64,000 nt of DNA from positions 118,596,514 to 118,660,513 of the forward strand of contig NC_081183.1 in assembly GCF_029867415.1 (NCBI RefSeq). Direction: 5' to 3'. The notes beneath the pieces are model-generated. The model had not been told where the DNA came from. It saw nothing but the letters and a program-made list of their open reading frames with translations, and did not search any database. This stretch comes from Vicia villosa. Its lineage: Eukaryota; Streptophyta; Magnoliopsida; Fabales; Fabaceae. The translations under genes were made by a program, and so were the position numbers. Below, piece by piece: positions 34,631 through 46,102 of this stretch; positions within the stretch are counted from its first letter, which is position 1; each line of letters opens with the position of its first letter.

Positions 34631-36485
34631 TGTAGCGGGGAAAATCTAACATCGAAGCCATGGGATTGACTCGAATCAATATTTCGTTTGAAATCGCCAC
34701 CGCGCTTTATTTTTTCAAAGGAAAAGGGAAAAGAACGAAAAACCCAAAGTTTTGTTTTTAAAAAAAACAAGAAAGAGATCTCAGGTACGGGTGTTGATTA
34801 TATGAGGGGAAGGTTTAAAGCACCCCTCATATCCGTGGTACTCCACGGGAACCTTTTTGAAAATCTGTGTGTGTGTGCTAAAAAGGGTTTGTTTTATTTT
34901 TAAAATAAGCTCGGCAAAGCGTTAAGCTTTGGGCCTACATACCTCCTCGGTGCAATGGAGAAGTCAGAGCTAATGTAGTTCCGCTTTTGGGAAAAACGTT
35001 TTTAAAACGAATAAACACTTTGTTGTCGTTAGAGAGAAATACTCAGCCATTGATCTTGAGCATGAGAACAAACAAGTTCTTTGCATCGCAAATGAAAGAA
35101 GGGCTCCAACTCGGATAAAATCAACGAGTATGCCACTAGCTCTCTCCCGCGGAAAAGATCTCGTTATTATCAATCAATTTCAAAATCGTGGGGTATAACC
35201 ACTCGTTTCGACAATTAACGGTGTCTAAACTTTTGAAGAAAAGCCACTAAGGGCGAAAGATATTTTTAAGAAAAAGGTTTTGAAAAGATTGCAAACATAA
35301 GAATATTTTGGAAAAAGGGAGAAGATTTTGAAAATTTAAGAATGGGAGGAGATGAAGAGGCTAACCTAATGCATAAAATAAAAGCTAAGGAAAGAAACGG
35401 TCTAACCAAATTAGAAGCCAACACTTGACATTAAGAGCCAAGGTAGTTTTCCCATCCTTTGGATTTATCAATACCAACACATTAACACTTGGGGATCCAC
35501 ATGAACTTATTGTCTTAGAACCACTTTGCATTAAGCACGTTAAGATTCTGACGAAAATCGGGCAGAGTAACGGCTGTTTTCGGGTAAAATCCTTATATCA
35601 ATGCCTTGGAATTAACCATCAAGGGCTTTCAAGGAAATACCTGCACACATAAGCATACAACAGTACAATGCCAGACAGACAGAACAATCACAGGGTAGTA
35701 ATAGAATAAGTCCAGAGGTACTAGGTCCATAAGTCCGAATCTCCAAAGTGCTAGGGATAGTAACCGATAGTCCAAAGAGAGCCTTATGTATTTTTTAGAT
35801 TTTCGGTTGTTTATTAGTGTTTTAGCAAAAAAAGTAAAGTATGGTCCAAGTGGACAAAAGAAAAAAACGGAAGCATAAACATATGTCCAAGTGGACAAAG
35901 AGAAAATGACGGAAAGTAAATATGATGAAATGATAAAGTAAAGCGATAAAGCAAGAAATATAAAGAGCGGTAATATAAAGAGCGGTATAGTAAAGGTGCG
36001 GAAATTAAAGTTAGTTGTTAAGTGTTAAAGATAACCATCTTGAAACTTGTCAAGTATGTTATCAAAGTTAGTAGGAAGATCTATGGTGAGTGAATGATGT
36101 ACTCGGATTTAAATTCAATGGGGTTTATCAGAAGCTTGATAAAATCATAGCGACTACACGATAAAAACCTCCACAAGTCTTAAATCAACCGCATACAATT
36201 CTCTTCCATATTTGATCTTTTTTATTCGGGACACGAAATATTGCGCTATGTTAAGCAGATCGCCAAGTGATTTATGTAGAAATCACCCTACAACGAGGCC
36301 GGTCAAAACTTTATGTGCTAATGCATGCGAGAAGAACGATATGTAGATCGCCTTCCGAAAGCAATACCGCACGAAAAGAAAATAGGTAACGATCTAGTCT
36401 TCACCAAGAATCCATAAGAATTCTCAAGGCATTAAGACTTTCATCGATCAAAAGAAAAAAAGGAGAAGGAGAATATAAAATGCAT

Positions 36486-36735
36486 AAAGATAATCAACTC
36501 ACACTATCATTAATATCATTCATCTAATATTATGGATTTGGTTCTTTCAAACCTATCAACATCCTAGATCCAATGATATTAATGAAATGGAGGAAGAAGA
36601 ATAAAATTCACAAAAGATAATCAACTCACACTATCAATAATATCATTCATCTAATATTATGGATTAGGTCATTTCAAACCTATCAACATCCTAGATCCAA
36701 TGATATTAATGAAGTGGAGGAAGTAGGAAGCCAAA
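36486..36735. repeat. Tandem duplication, 127-bp period
   Basis: AAAGATAATCAACTCACACT and the following sequence to GAAATGGAGGAAG are repeated once head to tail (starts 36486 and 36613) with only a few differences. Each copy contains TCTAATATTATGGATT and TCCAATGATATTAATGAA, partly complementary to each other. Confidence 0.85.
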
Positions 36736-36764
36736 ACAAGCATAAAAAAGGCAAAAAAACACAT

Positions 36765-36890
36765 TCTGCCAGCAGGAAATCGATTTACCTCTGTAGGAAA
36801 TCGATTTCCTGAGTGCAGAGTTCAAATTTTGAAAAAAAATAAGGTGGAAATCGATTTCCTACAGAGGGAAATCGATTTCCTGCACGCAGC
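36765..36890. repeat. Inverted repeat built from GGAAATCGATTTCC palindromes
   Basis: Palindromic 14-mers lie at 36775-36788 (one change), 36796-36809, 36846-36859 and 36867-36880. The first pair with its spacer (CAGGAAATCGATTT...CTCTGTAGGAAATCG) is the reverse complement of the second pair, so the whole forms a hairpin with arms of about 40 bases. Two more copies lie at 37567-37580 and 37588-37601. Confidence 0.88.
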
Positions 36891-37861
36891 ATTCAAAAAA
36901 TCAGCATTAGGAGGCATAAAACTTGACTTAAGCAAACATACAAACACCTTATGATCACATATCCATTGGAGCACGAATTTTCCATCAAATCATCATCAAA
37001 TAGCACCAATATAGCATCAAAGATGCATTGAACACAAGAAACAAAGATCTACATCTTAGAATTGAGAAATTTACCAATTCTTGAATTAAAGTGTTGAAGT
37101 AGCTTCAAGAACAAGCACAAAGTGTAGATCCTTCAAGTATGGAGATGAACAATCAAAGAAAAGAGTGAAATGTAGGAGGCTTAGTTCAAAATTAGCAGGA
37201 TTCAATGTGAACCTTCCTAATCTTATGAAAATGAACTTTGGGTGAGGGTTTTGGAAAGGGTGAGAAATGAATTTGCAAGCAATTTTTTGGCTCTCCAAGC
37301 TTGAGAAATGAGAGAGTAGAGGGCTCTATTTATAGGATTGGAGCAAGAGTAGTGGCAAATTGGTCTTTTTGTGTTTGGTGATTAACTTGTGTTTAATTGG
37401 TGATTAAAGTGGCAATTAAATGGTAAAAAATGGTAAAATGAGGTTAAAGTGGGTTTAATGAATGAGTTAATTTTGATGAGGTGGAAAATTGATAAAATGA
37501 TCAAATAAAAAGGTGCCAAAATGATGTCAAGCTTCCCTCCTTATATTTTTTTAAATTTTGCGCATAGGAAATCGATTTCCCACAGGGGTAAATCGATTTC
37601 CATATTGAAAATTTCAAAAATTCCCTTTCTTGCACTTTTTGATTTTTGCCCGATCTTTCACCTGTAAAATATAAACAAAAGAGACAAAACATATATTTTT
37701 GATTTTTTTGGTTAGTATAAACAAAAAAAAAGCTATAAATGCTCGATAATTCCCCTCAGAGATAATCACAGTATCAAAGATAAAGCTTCACAATGGTGCT
37801 CTTGATTGATGATTGAATGCAAATGATGTATGATCTTAAGGTCAAAAATTGGGGTATGACA

Positions 37862-40472
37862 CAGATCTGATCACATTAAAAGGTCCTCCAAAGAATGTCA
37901 ACACTTCCTCTCCGAATTATCGCCCTGATGCGACATGTGCCTATCACTCAAACTGTCCAGGACATGACGCAGATCACTGCTGGGCCTTGAAAAATAAAAT
38001 ACAAGATATGATAGATGCTGGGGAAATTGAGTTCGATCCTCCAGAAACTCCAAATGTCATCACTGCACCTATGCCAAAGCATGACAAAACTGTTAACGCT
38101 ATCCTGGACACTGTTTACACCTATGATGTGAACGAATTATCAACTCCACTCTGCGAAGTCAAAGGAAAGCTAATCCGAGCTGGTTACTTCCCAGGATGTG
38201 ACCCCGACTGCTTTTACTGCTCCTGTCTGCCCAATGGTTGTGAAAATCTGAGGATGGGAATTCAAAAATGGATGGATCGCCGTATCATTATGTTTGAAAG
38301 GCTCCCTTCTATGGACGTGCTGCGCGAAGTCTTTACAAACGGGATGAGAATAGAGGATGCCTCAATGATCTCCAGCTTATCATTCAAAATCTCTGCCAAG
38401 GCTCCATTCAAAATTTCTGCTACACTCAAAGTGGCATCAGTAGTCATTGCTAGTCCAACTCCATTTCCATACTCCTCAGACAAAGCTGTCCCATGGGGAT
38501 ACGACACTAATGTTTACGTTCATGGAGTTAAGCAGGGTACCTCGACTGAAGAGACCGCAAAGTTATCTACTCCAACTGTGGGTAATATTGTGGGTACCAG
38601 CAAGATAACGAGAAGTGGAAGAATCTTTTCACCAGAAATTTCTCCAAATGTTGCTGCTGGTCCAGTCCGAGTCCCAGTTCCTAATCAAGATAACAGCACT
38701 CGAGGCAAAGAGCCACAAGTTGAACAAGTTCAAACCCCGGTGGAGATCACTGCTGAGGATCCATCAAAGCAAGAAATGGAGGAAATATTGAAAATCATCT
38801 GCAAGAGTGATTACAATATTGTTGAGCAACTGGGGCACACCGCTTCAAAAATATCAATGCTATCTCTGCTAAAATATTCAGAAGCTCATGCCAAAGCTCT
38901 GATGAAGTTCCTTAAAGCTGCGCATGTGCCTCAGGAGATATCAGTCGACCAATTTGAGAATTGTGTTGCCAATCTAACCGTGAACAATGGTCTCGGTTTC
39001 TCTGATGTGGATCTAACCCCTGCTGGAAAAAATCACAACAAAGCCCTACATATTTCCATTGAATGTAATGGCACCACTCTATCTCATGTGCTGGTAGATA
39101 ACGGTTCTTCTCTGAACGTGTTACCGAAAACAGTACTAGAAAAGCTTGACTTCGAAGGAATTATGTTACAACCAAGCGATGTTGTGGTAAGAGCCTTTGA
39201 CGGGTCAACAAGAACGGTATACGGAAAAGTGAATCTCCCAATCAGAGTGGGTTCTCAAATCTTCGATTCTATCTTTTACGTAATGGAAATTCACCCAGCC
39301 TACTCCTGTTTACTTGGACGTCCTTGGATACATGGGGCAAACGCTGTAACTTCTACCCTGCATCAGAAGTTAAAATATCCAGTAAAAGGAAAGATTGTCA
39401 CAGTCTATGGCAGAGAGGAATATGTGGTTAGTCACCTAAGCAATTCCAAATATGTCGAGTTGGAGGACGAATTCATCGAAACTCCATGCCAATCATTTGA
39501 GGTGGTCACCCCAGATGTCTCTACCACCAAGCATATTCCTGCTACTCCAACTACAACTATGGCTTCTCTCAAAGATGCCAAAGCCATGATTGAACAGGGT
39601 GATTGCACAGTATGGGGACAACTTCCCGATATACCCTACAAGTCTGACAAGCTAGGCCTGGGCTATGATAGTGAAAATCAAAATAATGATCAAGGTCCTC
39701 GTTCTGGAGGATTAATGTCACACTTCGTCAGCCAAGAAGTAAACGCTATTGAAGATGAAGGAGTGTTCTTGAACCATATCATTCAGCCATATCCAGATGA
39801 GATTCCACCCATTTCCATGGGAATGTGGGATGCTGTGGGAGAACCAAATGGCGGGTATAATTATCAGTATACCACACCTCAGAACTCTTATATTGCTATG
39901 GAAGACATTACCCCGACTGGATGGGGTGATCAAATTGGAAATGACGAAAGTTTCACAAGTCCCGTCACTGAGCAATATCAAAATACACCCAAAGAAGTAT
40001 GGGACACGCTAGGAGAACCCAGCGACAAATATGACTATATGGTGAAATATTCCGCTCCTCCGAGCTCACAAATTGCTATGAAGGACATTGTCCCAACTGG
40101 ATGGGATGAACAGTACGATGACAATTTCGCTCTTGAAGAAGCCAGGGAAATACCAAATAACGAGGGTTGCTTTCTATCAGCATACACTCCTCATCTGGAT
40201 GCACAATTCTCTATTCAAAACATCATCCCGACTGCATGGGACGGCCTTATCGAGCACCTTGCTCAGCCAACAGAGATATCTCAGCCTGGGCTCTCGTATC
40301 CAGCAGTGTATATCCCTTATTCCGAAGGATCACCGGCTCATTTTCCCACTAATGAAATCAATGCTGTGGAAGATGAAGAAGACAACTGCAACTGGAACAG
40401 CTGGATACTCCCTGCTCACAACAGTGGATTGAACAACTGGAAAGCTGAGGATGTGATCTCCTTTGACCAGGA
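37862..40472 (+). CDS. Ogre gag C-terminus and protease (5' part interrupted)
   Basis: The frame resumes after the solo LTR and stays open to a stop at 40474, but translation of the element is expected to leave it by splicing at 40472. Near the start is CAYHSNCPGHDADHCWALK, the zinc-finger-like end of Tat gag. Further on are a cysteine cluster (PGCDPDCFYCSCLPNGC) and the aspartic protease: HVLVDNGSSLNVLP (catalytic Asp codon 39097-39099), then the flap AFDGSTRTVYGKV and YSCLLGRPWIHG. The first catalytic triplet is D-N-G rather than D-T/S-G, as is usual in Tat elements. After the protease come about 300 residues with three to four spaced repeats of an (A)MEDI-P-TGWG/D motif (39898-40230), typical of the Ogre protease-RT spacer. 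It is a coding exon of a broken polyprotein. Confidence 0.82.
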
Positions 40473-40729
40473 GTAAATGCCATTTCCTGTTTTCTTTGTG
40501 TATATTGTGCAAAGATAAAAATGGTTCCTGAACAATCGAACCATGAGCTTGAAAGCCGTGTGCCTTAGCACACTGTCCTTCTATAAGGGCTTATCATATC
40601 ATGATCATGTGCATTCAATAAAATCATGGGACGCTTGCATATTTAAATTTTGTGATCCTTTTTCTTTCTTTCTTCGCTTTCAAATAGCTATGTTTTTTCT
40701 TCACACACACTCACATAACTAACATGCAG
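40473..40729 (+). other. Putative 257-bp pol intron of Ogre
   Basis: The protease frame meets a TAA at 40474. A GT donor (GA^GTAAAT) at 40473-40474 and an AG acceptor (ACATGCAG^A) at 40728-40729 bound a stretch with a T-rich 3' half. Joining the two sides keeps one glutamate codon (split GA and A) and puts the protease in frame with the RT exon, whose open frame starts before its first ATG. Ogre elements are known to splice here. The exact sites are my choice from the frame and consensus. Confidence 0.75.
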
Positions 40730-43700
40730 ATTCACATACACTCTGGATCCAGTCAACAACGATTCTGCTATTGCCCGTCATGACTTTGAAAGTCCGATCT
40801 ACCAAACTGAGGACGAAAGTGAGGAAGATTGTGAAGTGCCAAGAGAAATTGCAAGGCTGCTAGAACAAGAAGACAAGGCCATACAGCCTCACGAGGAGCC
40901 AATTGAGGTCATCAACTTGGGCAGCAACGAAGAAAAGAAAGAAGTCAAAATAGGGGCTGACTTAGAACACAGCATCAACCAAAGACTGATTCAAATGCTG
41001 CGAGACTACGTCGAGATATTCGCCTGGTCCTATGAAGATATGCCAGGCCTTGACACGGACATTGTAGTTCATCGCCTGCCAATCAAAGAAGGTAGCACTC
41101 CAGTCAAACAGAAACTACGAAGGAGTAGGCCTGATATGTCAAAAAAGATCAAAGACGAGGTTGAAAAACAGTTCAATGCCGGATTCCTAAAATTTGTAAG
41201 TTATCCTCCTTGGATAGCTAACATCGTGCCTGTACCTAAAAAAGACGGGAAAGTCAGAATGTGCGTGGACTACAGAGATCTGAACCAGGCAAGCCCCAAA
41301 GATGATTTCCCTTTACCACACATCGATGTACTGGTTGACAATACCGCACAATGCAAGGTATTCTCCTTTATGGACGGATTCTCAGGGTACAATCAAATCA
41401 AGATGGCACCCGAAGACATGGAAAAAACAACCTTCACAACACCCTGGGGAACCTTTTGTTACAAAGTAATGCCCTTTGGTCTGAAAAACGCAGGAGCAAC
41501 CTATCAACGTGCAATGGTAGCACTATTTCATGATATGATTCATCAAGAAATAGAGGTGTATATCGATGACATGATTGCAAAATCCAACACCGAGGAAGAA
41601 CATCTGGGTCATTTACACAAGTTGTTTGACAGACTCAAGAAATACAAGTTGCGACTGAACCCAAATAAGTGTACCTTTGGAGTAAGATCCGGCAAACTCT
41701 TAGGTTTCATCGTCAGCAGCAAAGGTATTGAGGTTGATCCCGCCAAGGTTAAAGCCATTCAAGAAATGCCTATACCTCGTACCGAGAAACAAGTCAGAGG
41801 ATTCTTGGGACGTCTAAATTACATCGCCCGATTTATTGCCCACATGACTACTACTTGTGTGCCGATCTTCAAACTGTTGAAGAAAGATCAAGTGGAAAGG
41901 TGGAATGACAAATGCCAGTTAGCCTTTGACAAAATCAAAGAATATCTCCAAAAACCTCCAATCTTGTTGCCACCTGTGGAAGGCAGGCCTCTGATAATGT
42001 ACCTAACTGTGTTAGAAGACTCAATGGGGTGTGTACTAGGACAACATGACGAATCCGGCCGAAAGGAGCACGCAATCTACTATCTTAGCAAAAAGTTTGC
42101 CGATTGTGAAACAAGATACTCACTACTCGAAAAAACTTGTTGTGCCTTAGCTTGGGCGGCTCGCCGACTAAGACAGTACATGCTAAATCACACCACTTTC
42201 CTAATCTCCAAGATGGATCCCATCAAATACGTGTTCGAAAAACCTGCTCTCTCTGGAAGAATAACGAGATGGCAAATGATCTTAACAGAATATGACATTC
42301 AATACACTTCACAAAAAGCAATCAAAGGAAGTGTGGTAGCTGATCATCTGGCTCATCAAGCAGTGGATGATTATCAAGCATTGAACTTTGACTTCCCAGA
42401 AGAGGACATTATGCTAGTCAATGACTACAAACAACCAGGACCAGAAGAAGGACCCGAGCCAGGATCCCGGTGGACCATGGTTTTTGACGGAGCTTCTAAT
42501 GCACTTGGCAATGGCATCGGAGCTGTGATCATTTCCCCCGCAGGAGGTTATACACCATTCACTGCCAGATTATGCTTCAATTGCACTAACAATGTAGCCG
42601 AATACGAAGCATGTATTCTGGGTCTTAAAGCTGCAATCGATCTAAGAATCAAATTCCTGGAAGTCTACGGAGACTCGGCCTTGGTAATCTACCAAGTCAA
42701 AGGGGAATGGGACACAAAGCACCCAAATCTAATTCCTTACAAAGAATATGTGCTGAGTTTGATTCCTTACTTCGAAGAAATCACTTTCGAACACATCCCA
42801 CGCGAGGAAAATCAACTAGCTGATGCTTTAGCTACCATGTCATCTATGTTCAAAGTCAGGTGGGACAACGAGGCGCCTATGATCACCATTTACAGGCAAG
42901 ATGAACCATCCTATTGCAATGAGATCGATACCGAAGGAACAGAAGAAAAACCATGGTTCCATGAAGTAAAAAGATATCTCGAAGCTCAGGAGTACCCTGA
43001 AGGGGCATCCATTAACGACAGAAAGTTTCTAAGGAGATTTGCTGCCAAATTCTTTCTAAGCAATGGAACCTTATACAAACGCAACCATGACTCGACTTTA
43101 CTTCGCTGTGTAAACAAGAAGGAAGCAAAACAGATCATGGAAGAAATACACAATGGTGCCTTCGGTACTCATTCCAGTGGACATACAATGGCTAAAAAGA
43201 TCCTGAGAGCAGGTTATTACTGGTCTACCATGGAAACAGACTGCCATTATCACTCCCGAACATGTCACAAATGCCAGATATACGCTGACAAAGTACATGT
43301 ACCTCCAGTTCCATTAAGCGTCCTGACGGCTCCTTGGCCTTTTGCAGTGTGGGGTATTGATATGATTGGAGAAATCAAACCTACTGCCTCCAACGGACAT
43401 CGCTTTATCCTGGTCGCTATTGACTACTTCACAAAGTGGGTAGAATCAGCTTCATTTGCTTCTGTCACCAAAAATGTGGTGGCCCGATTCATCAAATACA
43501 ATCTCATTTGTCGGTACGACATCCCTGAACGGATTATCACGGACAATGGCACAAATCTAAACAACAGAATGATTACTGAACTTTGCACACAGTTCAAGAT
43601 CAAACATCATAATTCTTCTCCATATCGACCAAAGATGAACGGCACGGTGGAAGCTGCCAACAAGAACATCAAGAAAATCATACAAAAAATGACAGTAACC

Positions 43701-44201
43701 TACAAAGACTGGCATGAGATGTTGCCTTTTGCTCTTCATGGTTATCGCACATCTGCGCGTACTTCAACAGGGGCAACTCCATTTTCCTTAGTCTATGGTA
43801 TGGAGGCAGTTCTTCCAATTGAAATTCAGATTCCTTCCCTAAGGATTATGAAAGAAGCCAATCTAGACGAAGACGATTGGATTCAAACACGGTTGGACCA
43901 GATAAACTTGATTGATGAGAAAAGGCTCGCAGCTATTTGTCATGGTCAGCTATACCAAAAGCGTATGATCAAAGCCTTCAACAAAAAAGTCAAAAGTCAA
44001 GCATACCAAACTGGTGGCTTGGTTGTCAAACGCATCATCTTACCACAAGGTGATCCCAGAGGCAAATGGACTCCCACCTACGAGGGACCATTCATAATCA
44101 AGAAAATATTCTCCGGCGGCGCCATGTTGCTTACCACCATGGATGGTGAGGATTTCCCACACCCGGTGAATGCTGACATAGTCAAAAAATATTTCGCTTA
44201 A
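40730..44201 (+). CDS. Ogre pol exon: RT, RNase H, archaeal-type RNase H, integrase
   Basis: One uninterrupted frame of about 1156 codons. Residue numbers here count from 40836. Reverse transcriptase: RMCVDYRDLNQ, FMDGFSGYNQI, and the YIDD core (41559-41570, residue 242). A gypsy RNase H follows, ending VADHLAHQ. Next comes a second, archaeal-type RNase H (WTMVFDGASNALGNG, NNVAEYEAC, VYGDS, NQLADALA), diagnostic of the Tat lineage. Integrase: a zinc region (H-x-G...H, CHKCQ), then aspartates at residues 842 and 903 and glutamate at 939, exactly D,D-35-E. No chromodomain was seen at the C-terminus. All catalytic residues are present. It would act inside virus-like particles and the nucleus to copy and insert the element. 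It needs splicing to protease or internal start for expression. Confidence 0.92.
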
Positions 44202-44212
44202 AAAACAGCTCG

Positions 44213-44353
44213 CTAAGTTGAAAACCTGAAAGGGCAACTTAGGCAAAAAATGAGCGTCTCGGTGGATTGAAAACCCGAAAGGGCGGTCCAGGCAAAAATT
44301 AGAGACTTAACAAATACTATCCCGGTAGGCTGAAAACCTGAAAGGGCAGCCTA
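44213..44353 (+). repeat. Three related RNA hairpins after pol
   Basis: Hairpins lie at 44213-44242, 44263-44290 and 44326-44353. Each has an outer stem of 7-8 pairs, then AAAA on the 5' side, then CC(T/C)-GAAA-GGG (a 3-bp stem with a GAAA tetraloop), and is followed by GGCAAAA. The loop is invariant but the outer stems differ: CTAAGTTG/CAACTTAG, TGGATTG/CGGTCCA, TAGGCTG/CAGCCTA. Pairing is kept in all three, including two G-U pairs in the second. A function is not known. Confidence 0.8.
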
Positions 44354-45186
44354 GGCAAAAGTTAGGGAATGAAGCATACAACTATGTTCCGTTCAGCTGC
44401 CTACTCACCATCAAGATTCAACACCTCAAAGACACCGATCAGTCCAATCACTTTCTTCCAACAAGTGAGGGATGAGATGCTCGAAGACAGATTGGCAATA
44501 GCAGAGTTGAAACTTGACTGGATTGTTTTCACATAGCTATTTATCTTTATAAATATTTTCCAAAACTTTATGACAGTTTCCTACTTCTAGGATTATTGTC
44601 TCCCTGTGCTAATCAGCCTATCATGGCTCTTTTTCAAAAATCAATGCAGCTTAGGCTCAAAATCACTATTTTCACTTTTTCTGTTTTAAATACGTAAACG
44701 TCCCAATGATAATTCTGAATGAACATGTGCATTTGAATATGATTGGTGTTTACCAGGAAAAACAGGAAGAGCATTCAGGAAATGTCCCAATTATCTGGAC
44801 ATCATCCCATCAGAAGAAAATCCCCAAGAGAAACACATTTCTCAGCAAATTCCTCAAAAAGATTTTCTCTTCAAAAGAAGTCTTATCCCCCAGCAGGGTT
44901 GTTCCAGATTACTATCTTCAGAAGGTGTGATCCCCGCACCCGGACTTGGTCAGATAGTGCATCGGAGGATTATGCATCTTCCTCATTCCCACTTGAAAGG
45001 GCATCAGAACTTCCAGCTACCTTTCATTCCCAAGTGATAGTCAAAGGTCCTTCAACAGAGTACCGTGGTTCTCAAAGAATTTCCCCAGCCGAGGGTACTC
45101 AAACAAGACAAAAGATCATCAACAATCACAATATAGTCATATCCAGATGACTGACGGAAATTTATTTTCCCAAATAGAAGCTTGAC

Positions 45187-45250
45187 AATACATTCATACA
45201 TTCATACATTCATACATTCATACATTCATACATTCATACATTCATACATC
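45187..45250. repeat. 8-bp tandem repeat (ACATTCAT)n
   Basis: ACATTCAT is repeated about seven to eight times without interruption, then fades into related CATACATCA repeats to about 45275. Confidence 0.9.
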
Positions 45251-45505
45251 ATACATCACACATCATGCATCATGCGCATATTCATACACAACATCACATG
45301 CATATTTCTTCGGGAATATCTCACATTTACATGCATCATAAACATTGCATATCACTAACTTGATTTTTCAGGTAGACGGATATCTTCAACAAAGATGTTC
45401 TCAATCACATGCAGTGTTCACCTGAATTCCATGAACGGTTCTCTCAGATATAATCAAGCCGAAGATTCATTCTGATCACTTACCAACTCAAAAACAGACA
45501 TTGCA

Positions 45506-45840
45506 GATCTAAAGTCGATACCTCAGACGGTTCCAGAACGATCTAACATCGCAGATCTAAAGTTGATACCTCAGACGGTTCCAGAACGATCTAGCATCAC
45601 AGATCTAAAGTTGGTACCTCAGACGGTTCCAGAACGATCTAACATTGAAGATCTAAAGTCGATACCTCAAACGGTTCAAGAACGATCTAACATCAAAGAT
45701 CTAAAGCTGATACCTCAGACGGTTCCACAATGATCAAAATCTAAAGCGGAAAAACTTTGGACAAGTTCCGTAGCAATCATCCTCCTAGACTTAAAGCGGT
45801 AACCTTGGACGGTTCCGAAACAGTCAACACAAAGACTTTC
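45506..45840. repeat. 48-bp tandem repeat in the Ogre 3' UTR
   Basis: Units start GATCTAAAGT at 45506, 45554, 45602, 45650 and 45698, an exact 48-bp period, each with ACCTCAGACGGTTCC and GAACGATCTA. Beyond 45745 two decayed copies follow (AATCTAAAGCGG and CTTAAAGCGGTAACCTTGG). In pea-tribe legumes the Ogre 3' UTR is known as a nursery of tandem repeats that can grow into satellites. Confidence 0.9.
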
Positions 45841-46090
45841 AAATCCTTCATCAAGATATAATCAATGGATTCATTCTGATGAACAAACCGTCAACACATT
45901 TACCAGGTGGCATCTGAAAGCCCATCTCAGGTAATGTTTCAATCTGCCAACAACGTTTCGCAGACGACATTCAAATGCAACTTCCAACATCTCTTCTGAT
46001 CAAGGTAAGTGCAAATTTTCAGGGCATCTAAATATTCAATCATCTTCTACCTTCAGATTTCAGACAATCTCTTCAGGTTTAAGAAGATTG

Positions 46091-46102
46091 AATAGGGGCA
46101 AC
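46091..46102 (+). other. Ogre polypurine tract
   Basis: AATAGGGGCAAC directly precedes the 3' LTR and is the usual plus-strand primer tract of this lineage. Confidence 0.75.

Larger units (their letters stand above)
34631..37861 (-). mobile_element. Solo LTR of another Tat/Ogre-like element, inside Ogre gag
   Basis: The 3231-bp insert is flanked by the 5-bp duplication CAGAT (34626-34630 and 37862-37866). On the minus strand it opens TGTCATACCCCAATTTTTGA and closes TTTTCCCCGCTACA, so it has TG...CA ends and a start resembling the Ogre LTR (TGTTATACCCC). There is no second LTR, primer site or coding part, so it is a solo LTR left by recombination between LTRs. A TATA box CTATAAATAG (37334-37325, minus) is a probable promoter. 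All open frames within it, for example 34688-34903 and 35425-35652, are too short and featureless to be genes. Confidence 0.85.
44202..46090 (+). other. Ogre 3' untranslated region
   Basis: About 1.9 kb between the pol stop and the polypurine tract. It contains three short hairpins, an 8-bp tandem repeat and a 48-bp tandem repeat, listed separately. The open frames at 44706-44930 and 44743-45150 show no domain and look accidental. Confidence 0.8.

Noticed and set aside
44743..45150. 135-codon frame after Ogre pol, possible env-like ORF
   Set aside because: No signal peptide or membrane segment, serine/proline-rich random composition, and it lies among 3' UTR repeats.
45187..45840. CRISPR-like regular array
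   Set aside because: The units are head-to-tail without unique spacers and lie in a retrotransposon 3' UTR of a plant genome.
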